This document shows, in pieces, positions 63,692-64,000 of a DNA stretch of 64,000 nucleotides (positions are counted from its first letter, which is position 1; each line of letters starts with the position of its first letter). A program made the position numbers and the translations under genes. The stretch comes from Gracilaria gracilis. Lineage: Eukaryota > Rhodophyta > Florideophyceae > Gracilariales > Gracilariaceae. Location: NCBI GenBank assembly GCA_030374805.1, contig JARGSG010000241.1:248001-312000 (forward strand), read 5' to 3'. Under the pieces are notes generated by a model. That model had not been told where the DNA came from. It made no database searches and saw only the letters and a program-made list of their open reading frames with translations.

Positions 63692-64000
63692 AAGGGCAGT
63701 ACTTCCATGGCATACCACGCGGCCCTTACCGCCTTCTCATGAGACACCTTCGCAGTGGTCTTCCAAGCCGTTGCGTCATCGCTCTGTCCTTCATAGGACG
63801 TTCGATATTGGAAATCGTGACTGCGTCTGACGTTGCTCACAAACTAGTTGCGGGAATGCGTGCAGCCGGATACACGCACATGCCTAACTTCGCCGCCACC
63901 TCGAATGCCATTTCGTCACGAGAGATGATGAGTAAGGCCGAACGACGACAGAAGAACCTAGAGCAGGCGCTATATCGCCTGCAGACTGCAGCAACTCGCA
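63692..64000 (+). pseudogene. LINE-4 ORF1 fragment, runs off the window
   Basis: Matches LINE-1 from about 10514 onward (QYFRGIPRGPYR region), 5'-truncated and starting at the LINE-3 tail. Substitutions throughout (for example CCATGGCATACCACG for CCGTGGCATACCGCG). Confidence 0.85.

Noticed and set aside
1..64000. Ribosomal RNA, tRNA genes or host protein-coding genes
   Set aside because: None recognised; apart from 3335-3791 and possibly 7943-9498, the sequence is explained by retroelements.

Overview
This window is a eukaryotic repeat block with no recognisable host gene. Almost every base belongs to retrotransposons nested in, or joined to, one another: three related Copia-type LTR families (called A, B and C here), a non-autonomous LTR group (NA) that uses family-B ends, one APE-type LINE family (four copies), and one tyrosine-recombinase (DIRS-like) element. 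The code is standard, with TGA and TAA terminating the polyproteins. Copia plus DIRS plus APE-LINE suggests a protist or alga with a TE-rich genome; the species cannot be named from the sequence.

Layout. 1-3334: 3' part of Copia-A1 and its LTR. 3335-3791: the only stretch not recognised as repeat. 3792-18557: Copia-B1 on the minus strand (3' LTR, pol, gag, leader), interrupted by a long-form solo LTR (5042-6189), a LINE of about 6.9 kb (7943-14875) and a short-form solo LTR (15134-16038). 18558-22482: truncated Copia-A2 with 3' LTR. 22483-25862: NA1, minus strand. 25863-32507: fragment B2, a shared LTR, then B3 with leader and gag-pol. 32508-46702: Copia-A3, split by a DIRS-like element (34189-39663) and by a complete NA element, NA2 (39901-44746), which contains a solo LTR-A. 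46703-61488: Copia-B4 with both LTRs, containing a solo LTR, LINE-2 and the truncated but open Copia-C. 61489-64000: LINE-3 (with a solo LTR) and the start of LINE-4.

How the parts work together. Families A and B share a primer-binding site, GGTTATGGGCCCAG, directly after the 5' LTR. It is the complement of the anticodon arm of initiator tRNA-Met, as in Drosophila copia. NA elements keep this site, the family-B leader and the family-B LTR 3' end but have no gag or pol, so they probably depend on Copia-B proteins. In place of coding sequence they carry about 14 short hairpins with a conserved loop and changing but self-complementary stems. Their LTRs occur in two forms, about 905 bp and 1148 bp, differing by an exact 243-bp extension at the U3 end, and the short part contains a repeatedly preserved 138-codon ORF. 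These NA features are the most novel content of the window.

Insertions with target-site duplications (5 bp for LTR elements, 13 bp for LINE-2) give a clear nesting order. Several other joins (about 18557, 22482, 32507, 46702, 61488) have no duplication and join unrelated element interiors; they are either ectopic recombination or template-switch products, or assembly misjoins.
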